DNA of 64,000 bases from Apostichopus japonicus (lineage: Eukaryota > Echinodermata > Holothuroidea > Aspidochirotida > Stichopodidae): positions 694,501-758,500 of the forward strand of contig NC_092581.1 in the NCBI RefSeq assembly GCF_037975245.1. Reading direction: 5' to 3'. A program made the translations under genes and the position numbers. Below, piece by piece: positions 1-13,200 of the stretch; the first letter of the stretch is position 1, and every line of letters begins with the position of its first letter. The notes beneath the pieces were generated by a model that saw only the letters and a program-made list of their open reading frames with translations, did not search any database and was not told the origin of the DNA.

Positions 1-264
1 AGAAAACCCCTTTTTCATTTCCAAATGAGAAAAAAATCTCATTTGGAGCACCAAATTGCATCTAAGGCCAGGTGAAAATGCAAAATTATTTACGAAATGG
101 AGTGGGTGTTGAAGTGTGCTATATTGCACTAAATTGCATCTGAGGCCACCTGAAATTGCAAAAAATTCCAAAGGGGAGGGGGACACTCCCTCCCCTTAGA
201 CCCCTCCCCCAGGCCGGCCATCAGTCTTCAGCCCCCCACTCAAAAGTACCTTCCTACGCCACTT
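1..264 (-). mobile_element. hAT-type MITE, copy 1 (cut by window edge)
   Basis: The first 264 bases are the reverse complement of most of a second copy at 52624-52996. Both copies share a short palindrome (here 21-46, CCAAATGAGA and its inverse around an A/T run), two diverged internal direct repeats and a C-rich block. The visible terminus, read on the minus strand, is AGTGGCGTAGGAAGG, matching the CAGTGGCGTAGG end of the other copy. No coding capacity is seen, so the element is non-autonomous. Its far end lies outside the window. Confidence 0.75.
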
Positions 265-277
265 ATGTGAAGAAACA

Positions 278-562
278 GAGTGTTAGCTCAGTGGTTAACA
301 CCGGTACCTTTCAATCATAAGGTCCCCGGTTCGAGTCACTCCCAGATTAATGTATGTCGTCCAGTTACAGAGTTGTTGACAATTAACAATTCATAATCAT
401 GGACGTTAAATATGAATGTGAGAGACTGACTTCGGTCAGCTTGCGGCTCTGATAAGCCAATTAGGCTTCTTTGCGAGTTCCTGCTTGCAGGAGGATCTAA
501 TATACATACATACATACACACATACATACATACATACATACACACATACATACATACATACA
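278..562 (+). mobile_element. tRNA-derived SINE with TACA-repeat tail
   Basis: The head carries an RNA polymerase III A box (TAGCTCAGTGG, about 284-294) and a good B box (GGTTCGAGTC, 328-337). Between them is an anticodon-arm-like stem (ACCTT paired with AAGGT). The T arm does not fold properly, so this is not a working tRNA gene. A tRNA-unrelated body of about 160 bp follows, ending in a simple TACA/CATA repeat (about 504-562), as SINE tails do. A decayed tRNA pseudogene beside an unrelated microsatellite is the alternative; the A box, B box, body, tail order favours a SINE. Confidence 0.72.
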
Positions 563-871
563 ACATTCAATGGGTGATATCTCCCAAATGGAATAAGATA
601 TTTCTTAGCTCTTTGTGGAAGCTCTTCACGCCCATGTTCCCCATCACATATGTACTAGATGATGTTTGGGCATATGTCTCCTTTAAGTATGTCACAGAAA
701 AGTTCACAGTAAAAGAGGAAAATGAAAAAATTCTTTGACTTGAATGATCAATTGCAATACTAGTAAAAGTTGAGCAGTTTGGTTTATTGTTTGCTGTTAG
801 TCTATCTGTCCTTATAAAGATTCTGTATTATTTTGAAGTAAGAATTAAAAGAACCCATACTATGTACAAGT

Positions 872-872
872 G

Positions 873-926
<54 letters not shown>

Positions 927-931
927 GTTAG

Positions 932-962
<31 letters not shown>

Positions 963-966
963 ACAG
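872..966. repeat. (TA)n microsatellite and adjacent AT palindrome
   Basis: An uninterrupted TA run from about 873 to 922 is followed by a perfect-looking palindrome (about 927-965) whose arms are GTTAGATATATATA and its complement. It lies upstream of the first visible chimaerin exon, in an intron. Confidence 0.9.
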
Positions 967-1121
967 TCTTATGATAAACCCTAAACTGATAATGTCAATG
1001 AATACTATTGAAGGTGTTCCATGGTTTATGTTACTTGATTATACTGCCGATCATATTTTACTTCTCAAATTGTCATGAGACTAATTTTGTGTCTACATTT
1101 TGTTTTTGTCATCTCCCTCAG

Positions 1122-1206
1122 GTGCATTCGTTTGTTGGTTTGAATTGGTGTGAATATTGCGGTAACTTCATGTGGGGATTGAAGAATCAAGGAGTCAAAT
1201 GCTCAG
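1122..1206 (+). CDS. CHN1: Chimaerin exon A: C1 domain, first part
   Basis: Pyrimidine-rich acceptor ending CCCTCAG and donor CAG|GTTAGA. It encodes 28 residues starting VHSF and including WCEYC and the highly conserved NFMWGL stretch; the final G joins AT of the next exon to make the aspartate of KCSDC. It starts in phase 0. The first C1 zinc-binding histidine would be a few residues upstream, so it lies in an exon before position 1. Confidence 0.9.
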
Positions 1207-4200
1207 GTTAGAATTCATTTGGTTACTTCAATTTGTTTTTGTTTTGTTTTAAGATGTAGAGTGTTTAAAGATAATTGTGACAAACATTCTGGGATGAAGT
1301 TGAAATGCACCAAGTATCCATATATCTGTAATTATAATAACTGGTGTAGGAAGGGCAAGTGAATTGTTATATTTTAATGTTTGCAACCTTAAGAAGGATT
1401 TTTTTTATTGTTTTTGATATGTTAATCTCAAACTGTTATCCACATCAGAAAAACATGAAGCAGTCTTATGAAAGAGAAATTGTATCAAAAGTGCCAATTG
1501 AATTTTACTTTAAAACCAGAAACAGAAGAATCTGAGCCTGAAGCAAAGGACAGAGTTATTGTTTCAACAATACATGAATACAGTCAGCTGATGAGACCTG
1601 TGCTGTCTTAACATCAGTTTATTTACTGTCTCAACTATACAGTACAAAACAGTACAACCAAAAGTGAGGAAGCCATGGTTTCACTTGGTTTAGACATTCT
1701 GACCATAAAATCCACATTATTATTAGATTCTGAGTTATCTGTCTCTACACTAGAATTGCACTTTATATGATTTTGTGAAGTCATATTGAAGAGATCATCC
1801 ATGTCTAAGCGCTCAACAAATGTCTTTCAGTCCAAACTGACATTGGCAACAAAGTGAAGTCGAGAATTGAATGATGTACTGTTACCATGGTAACATCTAA
1901 CATCTGCCATATCTCTCATGTACAAACTGATGGAGTGAATGTTTAACAATGTGCATAGCTAGATTGTTACTAATAAGTGCCATATGACCTTCAGTAAAAA
2001 TAGATTGAAAAGTATTCAAAAAACATATATTTACATATTACATATATATATATTTTCCCCAGTTTTTCAGATTGTTCATGTATATATGATGCAGAGTTTT
2101 AGTTAGTCATTTTCTCTCTTTCTTCAGTTTTACTCAATGCCTTAAAAGCATCATCAACTTTGTATAATTTACAAAACCCCTTTTGCATTATTTACAAGTT
2201 TTTAACGTCTTCCACTCTTTCTTGAATTGTTATCATTCTTCATAAGGGTGTATGCAGTACAGAGTTAATTTACTTTGATTTTGAATTGGTAATGCATTAT
2301 ATGCGTATATTTACAACAGCTGTTTGTATTAAGTACTCTTTAATACAAATAGGATGGGAAACTCCCCTCTACCATCTTGATTAATTCATGTGGCTAAGGA
2401 CTTTCTATTAATTTGCTCCAGATTTCTTTTCTGTTAAATGCCAAGATTTCTGTTGGTAAAGGGCAATTTAATAATTAGGTTTTCAGAAGTCTTTATATGT
2501 TTACAATATTGGATAAAGAACATGAATGTTAGTCTCTTTAGTGAGCTCTGTTTATCAAAGAAGCAGCAGATGTTTTGTTCAGATAATATACTTGCATTAT
2601 TTTTACTGGAAGTTTACGCTGAAGTAAAGTGATCAAAGACTGTCACCTTATCATTCCAAAATCGATAACTATAGGCAGGCAGGTTGATAACTCTACGAGA
2701 TGTTTGGGCTTGTAATTGTGTAATGGAGGGAAATTCCTGTTCAACATTACTCATTTCCTCCAGTAGTGTGTGTTAAGAGCAGTTTAACTTGCATCCTGTT
2801 GTTTTTCAAGTTACATCTTGCCTTAATGGTGAGGTAAAAGTTTAATTTAAGATGTCTTTGTATTAAATTTCAACTAAAGCTTACAGAATGCAGTTGAAAG
2901 TTGTTATTTCTCTCTCTGTGCGTGGACCAATAGCGTTGAAAGATGAACACATCGCCACTGGTTAAAGTTCCACCTCTGAGATATTAACTGTCCATTTCCT
3001 CTTGTACTATGTATATAGTATTGTATAGTAAGGGCAGTGGGTGATTGTGCACTCACATAGGTTGCATCCTGATGCCTCATTGATGTAGCATGCAACGGCC
3101 AGTATCAAATCAAAGGTCTGAGGTATTTTAAACCAAGGCTTACCCATTGAACTCAAATCCCCCACCCCCCCACACCCCCATATATTTTCCATTTGACATT
3201 AAATGGAACATAAAAGATTATACGTTAAACTGCATCCCAAGTTCTTCAGATTCCAAGATACGACCAATGATTTGTTGGAGGGGAGGGCAGGGTTGTGGTG
3301 GAGATATTGAGGGAGGGGGGGGGGGGGAATTGAAAGGTGATAATAAGAAGACTTTCTACAAAACCTACAAAAAGTATGGAAGAAGTTTGTGCATATGTAA
3401 CTCAAATATTCACCCCATCTCTATGTGTCCCCCTACCTTACCCAAAGACTGAGCCATGATTTGTGATCTGCTTGTTGGTAAGAAGGGGTTGGTACACTTC
3501 AGTGTTTTGGACTTCTTAAATAGTTCTTGTCTTCCACATTTTGCAGTTGTAGGTCCTTTAAATCAATAGCAGATGAAAGTAATATGTATATCCTTGATAT
3601 AATGCAGATGTGAAAAGAAAATCACTTTAACAGTAATACAGTTCGTTTTCCTGTTTCACTTTCCCTTTCTACGGTTACCTAAAGTTGAGATCTGTTCCAC
3701 GAGGAATGACTAACCAGATGATTTCTTGTGTAACGATCCCAGTTTCAGTAACCAAACAAAGTGGTTTGAACTAGATTAATCAACTTGACCAGGACAGAAC
3801 ATAGCTGGCTATCCAATTCCATGTAACCAATAATTACATAGAAATAGTACCTTAGATGAAAGGGATATTTATGAATAGAAGATGAAACGATCAACATGAC
3901 CAGGGTAGAACATTTCCATTAAACCAGTCATTAAAGAGGATTGGTATGAAAAGGAGAATAATAGATATGTATGCACAATTGTCAACTACACACTTTGTCA
4001 GTGTTCTAGAATGATTGCCAAGGTATGATGTACACCATAGGATTCCTCATAGATAAACATCAGGACAAAATTGACATGACAACCATAAGTTAATTATAAT
4101 TCAAGAGGTCCTTCATTTCAATTGCAATTGATACCTTTGTATTGTGTAATTGATTGTACATCACATATTGTAGCAATAAACCCTGCATACAACAATATAG

Positions 4201-7200
4201 TTCATTAACTTGACTTGTATGGCAGAAAATGTCCAAAAGTCAACAAAATTTTCAGTTTCATCAAATTGTAATCTTCTTTTCAGCCAATCAACATTCAAAA
4301 AAAAAGTTACAGGAACTTTAATGCTTAGATCAAACAGCTACTTTGAGTAGCAGTTCAAAGTCATCAGAATTTTGGATCACATTCGTTACTAATTTATCCC
4401 TGTCTTGGAATAAGAGATTGCAATCTATCTTGTCTTGCCTCCTTTTTCTCTTTGTAGATTGCGGTCTTGGCATACACAAGCAGTGCTCCAAGCAGATGCC
4501 CAAAGATTGTACTCCAAACATGCGACTGCTGAAGAGAATATACGGTGTAGATCTAACAACGTTGGTGAAAGCACAGAATACCATGAGACCAGTAGTCATA
4601 GATAAATGCATCGAGGAACTTGAGACCAGGGGTAAGAGGAGACACCTATCTCCAGGGGAACCCTTTGGTAGCCCAAACTCTTATAAAATACTCTTGTTGA
4701 CTTTAATACACAATCAAGTATGAGATTAATTCAGTCTCCCAATTAAGCCTTGTTTTCTGCTCTGCAGATACAGTAAATGATGAAGCTTGGTTTTCACACT
4801 TGCTAAGGGAAGGCTCGCAAATTTAACCGGCGATGATCGAAGGCCCAGCCAGCAGCACACCACTGCTCATTATGCAGCCTGCATATCACTCACGCTTGAG
4901 TGCACACACCCACGGTAACTCCGTGAAAGTAATGAGCATTGAGCTCCCAACACAGAAGCGCTGCTATTGTTTGTAAACAAAAGCGGTACTTGCCTTTTCC
5001 TGGTCTGTGGTTTTTACGTAACAATGGCACTCTGACCACAGTAGAAGGAGATTTATTTCAAGAATGAATTGAAATCTTCATGAACTATTTTCGTATCGAA
5101 TGTTTCAAAATACTTTCAGACTTCTTTTCCTGTACAAAGTATTTTCATTCACTAACACTGATCCATCTCTCTTTTCTCTACTCGAACAGTAAGTTGGTAC
5201 ACCTTTCAAATTTTACGAAAGATCGAGCAAAATACTTTCGAAAAATTCACACGAAACTGGCATAACGTGCTAAATGCAACAAATTTCATGTAAAAAAAGC
5301 TCTAGTACACCCATTTATGAATAAACCATACGACCACATCTGCTGTTAAGCGGGGGAAAAAGAAAGTATTTTCTAGAATTTCCACACAAAAAAGGAAAAA
5401 TAATTATCCTACCATAGTTAAGAGTATAGTACATAGCCTAACCACTTCGTCGGTTACGGATCTCACGTAACAACAAAAACACAACTTATTGTATTTTGCG
5501 AAGTTGACGTTTTCTAAGGACATGGAAAAAATATTGAGCATTTAGTTAATCATGCCAAGTGGCCTAAAACATGGGATTGCAAGGTTTACTTTGATAAAGA
5601 TGGCCATACTGTAGCTATTGGGGCCTTGATATCGTGCTATGTATGTATGGTATAGACTGTGCCTCGTGTATCATGGGGAACAGATTGTTTTGTTCATGCG
5701 GATGAGTCGGTTAGCTTGAGGTGTGTTTTATATACATCCATGGTTTTACTTTGTTACGGGGATATAAATTTTCTTGAACGTCTAAGATAATATTTCGCAT
5801 AACTTTACCGATTCTTTACTGACTGACCTAATTAATTCTAGAGTGGAGTCAAAATAGTTTACTCCATGAAAAGTTTTTTGGAAACGTGCCAAAAATGTTA
5901 ACAAACAGGTGTTAGACAGGGGGGTTGTTGGAAAATCCACAGCACATATACAGTAGCCTACCGTGATATTTAAGTAGGGGTAAACACTGCAATTAACTTG
6001 TAAACTGATGTACGTATAAAGCACGCTGTTTATCGTTAGGCAGTCTAGAAACAGGGCTTTGCCGAACGTAGTTTGTTTCATAATATCGTCAGTTTTGTAA
6101 GTTAAACTTTTTAAAGATTGTAAGACAGGTTAAATCTCTTTTCATTTTATCACATAATATAGCTACTCTAACTTGTCTCTAACAGCAGACTGTTATCTTT
6201 GCCTGGCTCTGATGAAATACTACTATCTCAAGTAACGTTGGCAATTTGCCAAGAAATAAATATCACGCAATGTGATACAAAAAGTCATATTACCCATTCA
6301 TGAAGGCTTCAAACGCAAGTTTTCAAACATTGGTTCAGTGTATAGTACAATTACAACTAGTCATACCGTTGTAGTCTGGACCGAATTTATGCTTTTTGCT
6401 AAACGATCTGAACAAACGTAATTTCTCAAACTAAATTAAAATTATATCATTCGTGACTTTGTTACAACTAAAGCCAAGTAAGTCTACTATGAATAAGAAT
6501 TATTCGGTTTCTTTATTAGCCATTCCATTTTGTAAAGCGCCATGCAATAACAATTTTTCTTGCACAAGTCGCGAACTGTTCAGGTTTTTTACAACCCGAA
6601 AGCAGCTGCGCAACGTGAAAGTAAGATCACGCACATGTCTTAGCCTACTGTCTGACTGCATGACTCACGTGGAGGTGATTCTGCATATAGATACGTACGA
6701 GAGTTTTAATGGTTAGGCTATATATTTACTGTCATTTCAATAAACTGTTTATAGTACGAACGAAAGAAAAGTCCCCACAGGTTTGAGAGATTGTCTAGAG
6801 CATTGATGATGTAGGTTTTTGTGTATTAAGGGATTCAAGACCAAACGGAGTGTCTCCGTTTGTTCAATTGCAAAACACGAAATAAAAAATAGCGATGAAA
6901 GCGCCACGTAAAATTCATGTTTCGAGCACAAACTGTCAGCAAAGTACACACAACTGTGTAGTAACTCAATGCAGTTACAGTAGCCTATATGTAGTAGCTT
7001 TATTGATAAACAATTCTCCAACCTGCAGAGAAAATTCTATAACCCTTTTGGGTACATCCTGGACCAAAGTGACCAGTTCATTGTCTGGTCTTCTTTTGTG
7101 CATAAGAGGCTTAATTTGTGGTCTCATAGTCAAGTGCATACAACTGTCCACCGACTCTTGGAAGGCAGGAAATGTGTGCGTTCAAGCATGACTCATTACC

Positions 7201-10200
7201 AGCTGGTTGCTGTGCTCATTACACTGGATAGCAACGGTTGGGCCTGCGATCATCGCCGGTTAAATTTGCGAGCCTTCCCTAAACTTCAGAAAGTCAGAAG
7301 AAAAACAGCACAAAAACAATGTGGTCCTTGTTAACCTTCCCAGAGATTCTTCCGATACTGCAAATTAGTACTTGTTCTCCTAGAGGACTTAGCTTTTGAT
7401 ACCAATTGTAAATATCGGAACGTGATTAGTCCCCCCCCTTCTTCCCCTTCCTCATCTGTCTGTTGTAGTATAGGTAGTATATTTTTAATAATCACTGCAC
7501 AGCCTGACATCAGAGACAGTTGAAGGGATTGTACTGTGAAAATAATGATACATAATCATGATTAGGTGAGATTCGTGTGTTGTGTGAGAGTTCAAATGAG
7601 CTAATCTAAAAGCTATTGAATATTAAGCTATGAGGATTTGAAACATAAAAATGTGATCATTGGGCATTTCAGCAAAAGGGCTTTGATCAAACTTTCAGAC
7701 ATTTTGTAGGACAGGTACAAACTGATGTGATATAATTGTGTACCATTTTTATGTGAATACATACTTGTAGAGGGCACTCTTGCACTTTACATTGTGTCAC
7801 TCTAATATGCCTGCTCTTTCTTGCTTAACAAAGATGGTATCAATATTTTCCAGTAGCCTCTGGAAGGTTGGTTGATCCTGTGACATTGTAAATGGTTAGA
7901 TCCAACTACTATCATTCAAGCTTGGATTTCTGTACCATGCTCATGTTGGGAAATGATCCTTTAAACATCAACAGATTTAATCAATCAAAGTGGCTGGACA
8001 ACTTAGTCTAGCACCCAGACCAAATTGGTCAGCTTATGAGCAGCAAATAGCTCAAGTGGAAAAAGAGACATTTTCTTCTTGGTCTCAAAGGAGACAATTA
8101 TTCATTCTTTCATTCCCAAGTATTTTGAAAATTTTACTTAGTCAAAACTTCATAAGTAATGGTCTTCTTAATGATAACACTTTGCTTCAATGAAGTGCAG
8201 CAATTTTAACAATCCAGCTGTGAGGGTGGCCAACGTGGGTAAGGGAAGGAGTCAGGAATGAGTTAGGTTACTCTCCAGCTGTGAGGGTGGCCAACGTGGG
8301 TAAAGGAAGGAGTCAGGAATGAGTTGGGTTACTCTCCAGCTGTCAGGGTGGCCAACGTTGGTAAAGGAAGGAGTCAGGAATGAGTTGGGTTACTCTCCAG
8401 CTGTCAGGGTGGCCAACGTGGGTAAAGGAAGGAGTCAGGAATGAGTTGGGTTGCTCTCCAGCTGTCAGGGTGGCCAACGTGGGTAAAGGAAGGAGTCAGG
8501 AATGAGTTGGGTTACTCTCCAGCTGTCAGGGTGGCCAACGTGGGTAAAGGAAGGAGTCAGGAATGAGTTGGGTTGCTCTCCAGCGGTCAGGGTGGCCAGC
8601 GTGCGTTAAAAAATGAGTCAGGAATGAGTTGGGTTATTATCATTCAGCCAGCATAGCTATTTATCCCTCCAACTCAGGTTGATGAATTTTATGACAAAGT
8701 AGAGCCGGTATACAGAACCATATGTAGGAAGTAAAATGCTCACTCAGCAACACAGATTGACGTCAAACGCTTGCCCATCATAAACACACATTAATTATTA
8801 ATCGAGCCACTGAGGAGAGTGAAAGAGTTGGGGATGTAAACACAAATCAGGTCAAAAGTATTGAAAAACACCCTGCAAAGTGAGCCTTTCTGTGAGTTAC
8901 ATGTATGTTCAGTCAATGAATAGCGAAAGGAAAGTTTATGAAAGTTTAAGAAAAATGAATTTTCATTCAATGTATTGGCTTATAAAAACACTTCCTTGTA
9001 GAGTTACAGTATGTTCTTTCTGGCTGTTCCCAACAGAATCTGAAAAGAAAGTTGGAATTTGAGAAGGTAATCGGAGCCAGGGATAAAGGATCTAGATAAA
9101 TTTGTGTATATTAGAAAGAGGAAGGTTGTTGCCAAGTTCTGAAAATAGTTAAAGCATTACGATTGCATTTCATCAACAAAATTACACAACCAAATCCCTC
9201 TTACTTTAAACAGTTTTACCAAAGCAGTTCATAGTAGAATTATTGTCGGTGCACTCAGGGAATGGCAAAGCAGGAGTAGATGGGGGAAGTGGGAGAACAC
9301 ACAAACATAAAACAGACAGGGTCTGTTTTAGAATAAAATAGACTAGTTTGAATTTGTAATATATTCAAAGAATAGAAGTTCTCAACTACATTGAGAATTT
9401 CCTATGCAGATGTCCTCATAAGCAGATGTCCAGCCATGTTGGTAGACATTCAAATTAATGCTGTTTATAAATAGAAGACATTTTCACCAGGATGTTGTCT
9501 TATTGTGTTTCAGTTTTACTCTCATTTTAATTTTTGGTTCATTTTCACCTTCCATTGTAGTTTCAGTGCAATAGTACTTCAACGACGGTGCTTCAGTTTA
9601 AAATTGATGTCTTTCACTGACACTGTAAAACTTGTCGGGTTCACTGATTTTAATATTGTTTAATGGGTTTTAGCTTTGAGTGATAAAGAAAGTTTGCAAA
9701 GTTGATTTTCTGTCAGCTTTCTCTTTGCAAACCCCTGACTAATTTCTCTAATGATGATTTAATTGAATAAAACTTAATAGAACAATCCCAGGCAATGACC
9801 ATGCAACGGTGTGTCCACAGCGAGAATGCAGTTCATATGCTTCATTGTGGAATTTAAACAAATTGCAAAAAAGTTGATTGTTGCTGGATGAAAAATCCTT
9901 CTTGTGTGTCTCAAAACTAACTGTAGAGGCGGCTTCATGTTGCTGGCTTTAACCTCATGACTGTGTGGCCAATGGTCAATGCTGCTGATTTGATTCTGGC
10001 TTTATTCCACAAGTTTTAATCAAACCCAGAAGGGAAATTAAGCAGAAATCGATGATTTTACAAAGATGGGTTACCTGTTTGGTTTTTTTCTTCTTCAATA
10101 GGTCTTGATCAGGAGGGATTATACAGAATTCCAGGCATGCAAGATGATGTGGACAGGGTCAGAGGGAGATTTGACATGGGTGAGTAATCAAATTGAATAA

Positions 10201-13200
10201 TGACCCAGTGAAGTAACCTAGCCAAACATCAAACAAGGAAGCCAAAAAATAACAGAAAGAAAGAGACCTGCAAAACAAAACAACACACTTAATAATCATG
10301 GTCAGCTGTGGGAGATAAAATCAGTCTATTAATCCTTTGCAATCCCAGAATATTTAGTCATTCGGTGGTCATATTGTCTCTAATCCAAGCAGCTGTTCTA
10401 GTACTGTAGTGTAGCTAGGGACAGGTAGACCACACACCCCTCTCCAACTTTGAAAATGTTATTTATTAGTTGACCCTGTGAACAAGATTCATATGATTTT
10501 TGTTACCAATAAAGGTGATAACTTGTTCCCATTCCAGATAGGTCCTGACAAGAGACCATTGGCATCATGTAACCTTTCTGTTTTTATTGTTGTCTGATGT
10601 CTTCTGAAATTTCACCTATTCTGAAATTCCCTTAATCGTTGAATCTGAGATTTAACAGATTCATGAGGGGGTTGCTGACTTATGATCTGTTTGTTAGAAT
10701 CTGAATTATTCTCTTTCTTTCAATATGTGAAGGGCCAGTATTTTATAAAGATCAGCTGTGTTTGTTTTCAGTAATATTTTGCATAATCAAAATGACTCTG
10801 CCCTCTTACTGACAGATGGGAGTCATGCAAAGATTAGCAAGAAAGATTTCCCAGACATAAACGCCATCTCAGGGGCCCTCAAATTGTACTTGCGTCAACT
10901 TCCAATACCGCTTGTGCCGTTCGACATCTTTGGCGCCTTCATGGATGCCGTCCGTAAGTGCCTTCTCTTTCCTGCAGATCATATTTACAGACAACTATTT
11001 GTCATATTTGCCCTTCTTTTTGTCGGGTGGTTACATGATGGTCCTTTTGTGTGTGCTTGTATATGTGTGTGTGCGGGGGAGAGGCAAGCTTTTGTGTGTG
11101 CTTGTATATGTGTGTGCGGGGGAGAGGCAAGCTTTTGTGTGCGTGTATGGGTATGTATGAGGCAGCTTGTGTGGGTCAGTTATAGTTACATCAAAAGCCA
11201 ATTCTTTAAGTTGTTTATCTCTACCTCAGGTGGGTTTTTTTTTTGGGGGGGGGAGCATTTTCATGGGGGATTTAGGTAATCTAGAATTTCCCTTTATTCA
11301 ACCTCAGATATACAACTGGATAAAACACAGCTCTGTGGTAATGTACGTATGTTCATTTAGTCAAACACTCATGTGTCACCTACTTCTCTTTCAAGTTGTG
11401 TGTTTTTTCATCTTCATGCAGAGAATCAGGACGACAACATGCGTATTGATGCACTTCATGAGGCAATAGTGCAACTTCATGAGACTAAACCTGCACACTT
11501 CCATACACTGAAACATATGGTTGCACATTTAAACAGGTGAGTTTACTGTTAACACAGCCTCAGTATTAGAGGATGTCAAAGTTACCCTGTATGCATCTGT
11601 GACAAGGTCATTATAGAATCATAAATAAAGATCGTCACATACTTTAGTTTCTGGTTCTTGTATAGTGCAGTACAGTAAAACCCTGATTATCCTAAGTAGT
11701 TTGGATAATGGAAAGTTTGGATAATCAAATGTTTATTTATTGACTCATTTTCGACTATAGGACACCCATGTCATGCAATATTATGCCTTCTAAATGATTG
11801 CATATATTATTTTCCATGTTTATGAATTGATTATCAGATGATTGTATTCAGAAAAAAAAAAGAAAAAAAAAATGTGTTTCATTTTGGGAGGCTTGGGGGA
11901 GGGGGGGGGGGGTGGGAGTGGGTTTCCGCGTACTTTCACAACTCTTACCACATACATGTTCAGTAGTCTATATATTACCGCTGTATAGGCCTCTTACTAT
12001 AGTACAGGAAATATAAGTGTCAGTGGTTTTATCCTAGCCTTATACTGATTCCCATAACATGTTGAAATTTCACTGAAAACTTTAGAGGTTCTTGTCAAGA
12101 AAAGTAAGGAAGAAAGTAGTTTCAGCTTAGGTCTAATGAAGCTCTTCCATGTTTGAATAATTTATCTTGAGGTAAGAGGCATTATGGAATGCCCAAAGTT
12201 CGAGAACACACACATGGGCGACTGGGTGACTTTCTGGAGCGTTTTTTTTTCCAAGATGTTAGTGAATTGACTTGGTCATTTATTAACTTACTCGTTCCAA
12301 TAGGGGGTAAAAAATGATAGAAGGGGAGGAAAACCTAATTGCAATTGTGACAAGGAAGAATTTTGTCTTGACTTTACTTCAATACAATTTTGAATTTTGA
12401 TTTTAAATAATTGCCATGCTAAACTTGAATTTTGATGATTTGATATCTGTATCTAAAGATAACAAGTGAAGAGGCTTTTCTGAATGTTGCACTTTTTATT
12501 TACGATCCGTGTTTATTGCACAGCCATTCTTTCTCTAACACCACGCACCAAAATTTCCCACTTAAACCACTTAGCCCGTCTTCCAGCAGACATGAGCTTT
12601 TTCTGCAGATTTCTATTCTACCTCCGTGGTTTACACCTCTCAACAGCGTTACTGTATCATTTGATCAGTCATTCGCATGTTATTCAGTACTGATGCATAT
12701 CCAACCTGCAGGGGGACAAAAACTATTATCCTAACACACTGTTGCAAATGCAAACTGGAGCCTATACCGCAAATTTTTCTCTGGATTTTCATAACGTTCC
12801 CAACTTTATTGCAATGATATTTTCTTAAGTTTCCCATGAGTTTAATATATTTTAGTATCACTAGAGTAGGGAAAACTGAGAAGAAGTGTAGTTGCAGTTG
12901 AGGGGATTTCTGAAGTTAAAAATGTAAACATGATGCAAACAAAATCTGTAATTGCTACTCATACAGTGAGCCTTTACACACTATCATGTAAAAGCTTTTG
13001 CAGCAGCTTGAAATTCAACTGGTGTATCACTCTTCCTGGGTCGTAGAGGCAAAAATGGCTTATATGCGGTATCATGCTTGCATGCTAGGAGCACTAGCCT
13101 AATGAATGTTTATTGTTGTGAATGTGTTATCGGAAAATGACAACTCTTTTGTAAAGCGGTAACATTCTTGCCACAAGTAACAATCAGATGTTTATGTGGT

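Larger units (their letters stand above)
4632..10101 (+). other. Chimaerin intron holding a transposon and a minisatellite
   Basis: This 5.5-kb intron contains the Harbinger-like element (4807-7279) and the 61-bp minisatellite (8215-8640). The remainder, 7283-8214 and 8641-10101, is AT-rich with no exon or repeat that I can support. Confidence 0.85.

Noticed and set aside
278-345. Functional tRNA gene
   Set aside because: A and B boxes are present, but the T stem does not pair and the anticodon loop appears to be eight bases; followed by a SINE-like body and tail.
10758-11279. 173-codon frame as one exon
   Set aside because: Only 10816-10953 matches RhoGAP and is bounded by good splice sites; the rest is intron including a GT-rich duplication.
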